Assembly: GCA_963767835.1 (NCBI GenBank) | Contig: CAVYFY010000002.1 | Coordinates: forward strand, 310,001-374,000 | DNA: 64,000 nucleotides | Reading direction: 5' to 3' | Source: SIAQ01 sp963767835 | Lineage (GTDB): Bacteria; Planctomycetota; Planctomycetia; Gemmatales; Gemmataceae | In this document: positions 63,307 through 64,000 of the stretch, one piece after another | Position numbering within the stretch: the first letter of the stretch is position 1 | Layout: each line of letters starts with the position of its first letter | Translations under genes and position numbers: made by a program | Notes under the pieces: generated by a model | Told to the model about the DNA's origin: nothing | Seen by the model: the letters and a program-made list of their open reading frames with translations, nothing else | The model's database searches: none

Positions 63307-64000
63307 ATGGCCGATTATTCGGAAAATTCCGCCCTGGCCCTGCAGGCGATCTTCGGACGCCCGGACACCGATGTGGAACGTCCGCAGGGGCCGCACAATC
63401 CTCGCGAGTTTGCCCAGAAGCTCTATTCGCTGGAATCGCTCCAGCCGGGCTCCTTGCGCAGCCGCGTGGCCGAGCCTCCCGAGCCTTATTCATTGCAATG
63501 GTTCCTCGACATCGAAAACCAGCGCCATTCCAAGCACGGCAAATGGATTCCAAAGCTGCTCGAATTCGCCAAGCACGGCGGCGAGAAATTGCTCGGCGTC
63601 GGTCACGGTCTGGGGACCGATTGGGCCCAGTATGCCCAGAATGGCGCCTCCGTGATCGTGTGCAGCCCCGCCGACACCCAGCTCGATTTGGTCCGCACCA
63701 ACTTTCGGCTGCGAAATCTGCCGGGCCGATTCGTCAAGGCAAGTCCGACTTGCCTGCCGCTCGAAGCCAGCAGCATCGACGTGGTTTGCATCAGCAGCCT
63801 GCATCACGGCATCGACGAACCGCAGAAAGTCGTGGATGAGGTCTTTCGCGTTCTGAAGCCGGGCGGCAAGGTGCTGGCGGTCACGCCCGCCTATTACGAT
63901 GTCGATTTTTGGGTCCGCAATCTTTTCTTCTGGAATCGCTGGCTCAAGGCTCACCGCGGCAAGAACCCGCTCCGCTGCAAACGCCGACTTACTGGTTCGC
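63307..64000 (+). CDS. Class I SAM-dependent methyltransferase, 3' end beyond the window
   Basis: The ATG at 63307 has GGAGG seven bases upstream. Open to the end of the window (231 codons). Features: E-K-L-L-G-V-G-H-G-L-G-T-D at motif I, V-I-V-C-S-P-A-D, S-I-D-V-V-C-I-S-S-L-H-H at motif IV, L-K-P-G-G-K-V-L-A. The glycine loop G-V-G-H-G-L-G deviates slightly from G-x-G-x-G. Probably methylates a glycan residue or the lipid-linked intermediate in the operon. A C-terminal remainder of unknown length is missing. Confidence 0.8.
   Translation, partial: MADYSENSALALQAIFGRPDTDVERPQGPHNPREFAQKLYSLESLQPGSLRSRVAEPPEPYSLQWFLDIENQRHSKHGKWIPKLLEFAKHGGEKLLGVGHGLGTDWAQYAQNGASVIVCSPADTQLDLVRTNFRLRNLPGRFVKASPTCLPLEASSIDVVCISSLHHGIDEPQKVVDEVFRVLKPGGKVLAVTPAYYDVDFWVRNLFFWNRWLKAHRGKNPLRCKRRLTGS

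Overview
This is bacterial DNA of high G+C, almost certainly from the phylum Planctomycetota and probably near Gemmata. The evidence is the combination of an ECF sigma factor overlapping a Ser/Thr kinase gene, a DUF1501 Tat protein, very long secreted proteins with the planctomycete LEDR/LE-x-R-L-x-P-S N-terminal signature, several PQQ-type and WD40 propellers, a di-haem DUF1111 protein, a dockerin-like C-terminus and an exosortase locus. I see no rRNA, tRNA, CRISPR array or prophage.

Layout. Positions 1-8.5 kb: a giant beta-helix surface protein and an ECF sigma/kinase-TPR pair, all on the minus strand. 8.7-9.8 kb: a small ORF and degenerate GC-rich repeats. 9.8-12.4 kb: an ankyrin/DUF3471/PQQ-propeller fusion. 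12.5-13.6 kb: a deleted IS630-type element. 13.7-18.4 kb: three WD40 proteins. 19.4-23.9 kb: a di-haem oxidoreductase, a HEAT-like/jelly-roll protein and a PQQ propeller, with a four-helix-bundle gene set between heptamer repeats. 24-32.5 kb: a sedolisin-TIG-beta-helix-dockerin protein, a DUF1501 protein and another PQQ propeller. 32.7-49.6 kb: housekeeping and accessory genes: an orphan histidine kinase, methyltransferases, fumarylacetoacetase, a GH10-like protein, a chorismate-lyase-like protein, ThuA, GtrA with a polytopic membrane protein, HtrA, an M20 hydrolase, a TPR lipoprotein, a nucleosidase and three toxin/antitoxin-like modules (DUF433/PIN-like, VapD, addiction module/ParE).

50.2-64 kb is a plus-strand exopolysaccharide operon: exosortase, Wzc-like chain-length regulator/tyrosine kinase, EpsI-like protein, initiating sugar transferase, O-antigen ligase/polymerase, Wzm permease, Wzt ATPase with a C-terminal sugar-binding region, a double GT2, two GT4s and a methyltransferase running off the end. 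Together these would start a lipid-linked glycan, extend it, export it by the ABC route and control its length. The exosortase and EpsI couple the locus to protein sorting.

Two features cut across the window. First, at least fourteen long inverted-repeat elements of many sequence families sit in the intergenic gaps. In the exopolysaccharide operon several lie directly on stop and start sites, and one family is a nested palindrome-in-palindrome. Second, ten genes are each broken by one +/-1 indel with otherwise intact coding on both sides. This looks more like residual assembly error than pseudogene decay, so the reconstructed full-length genes are described here.
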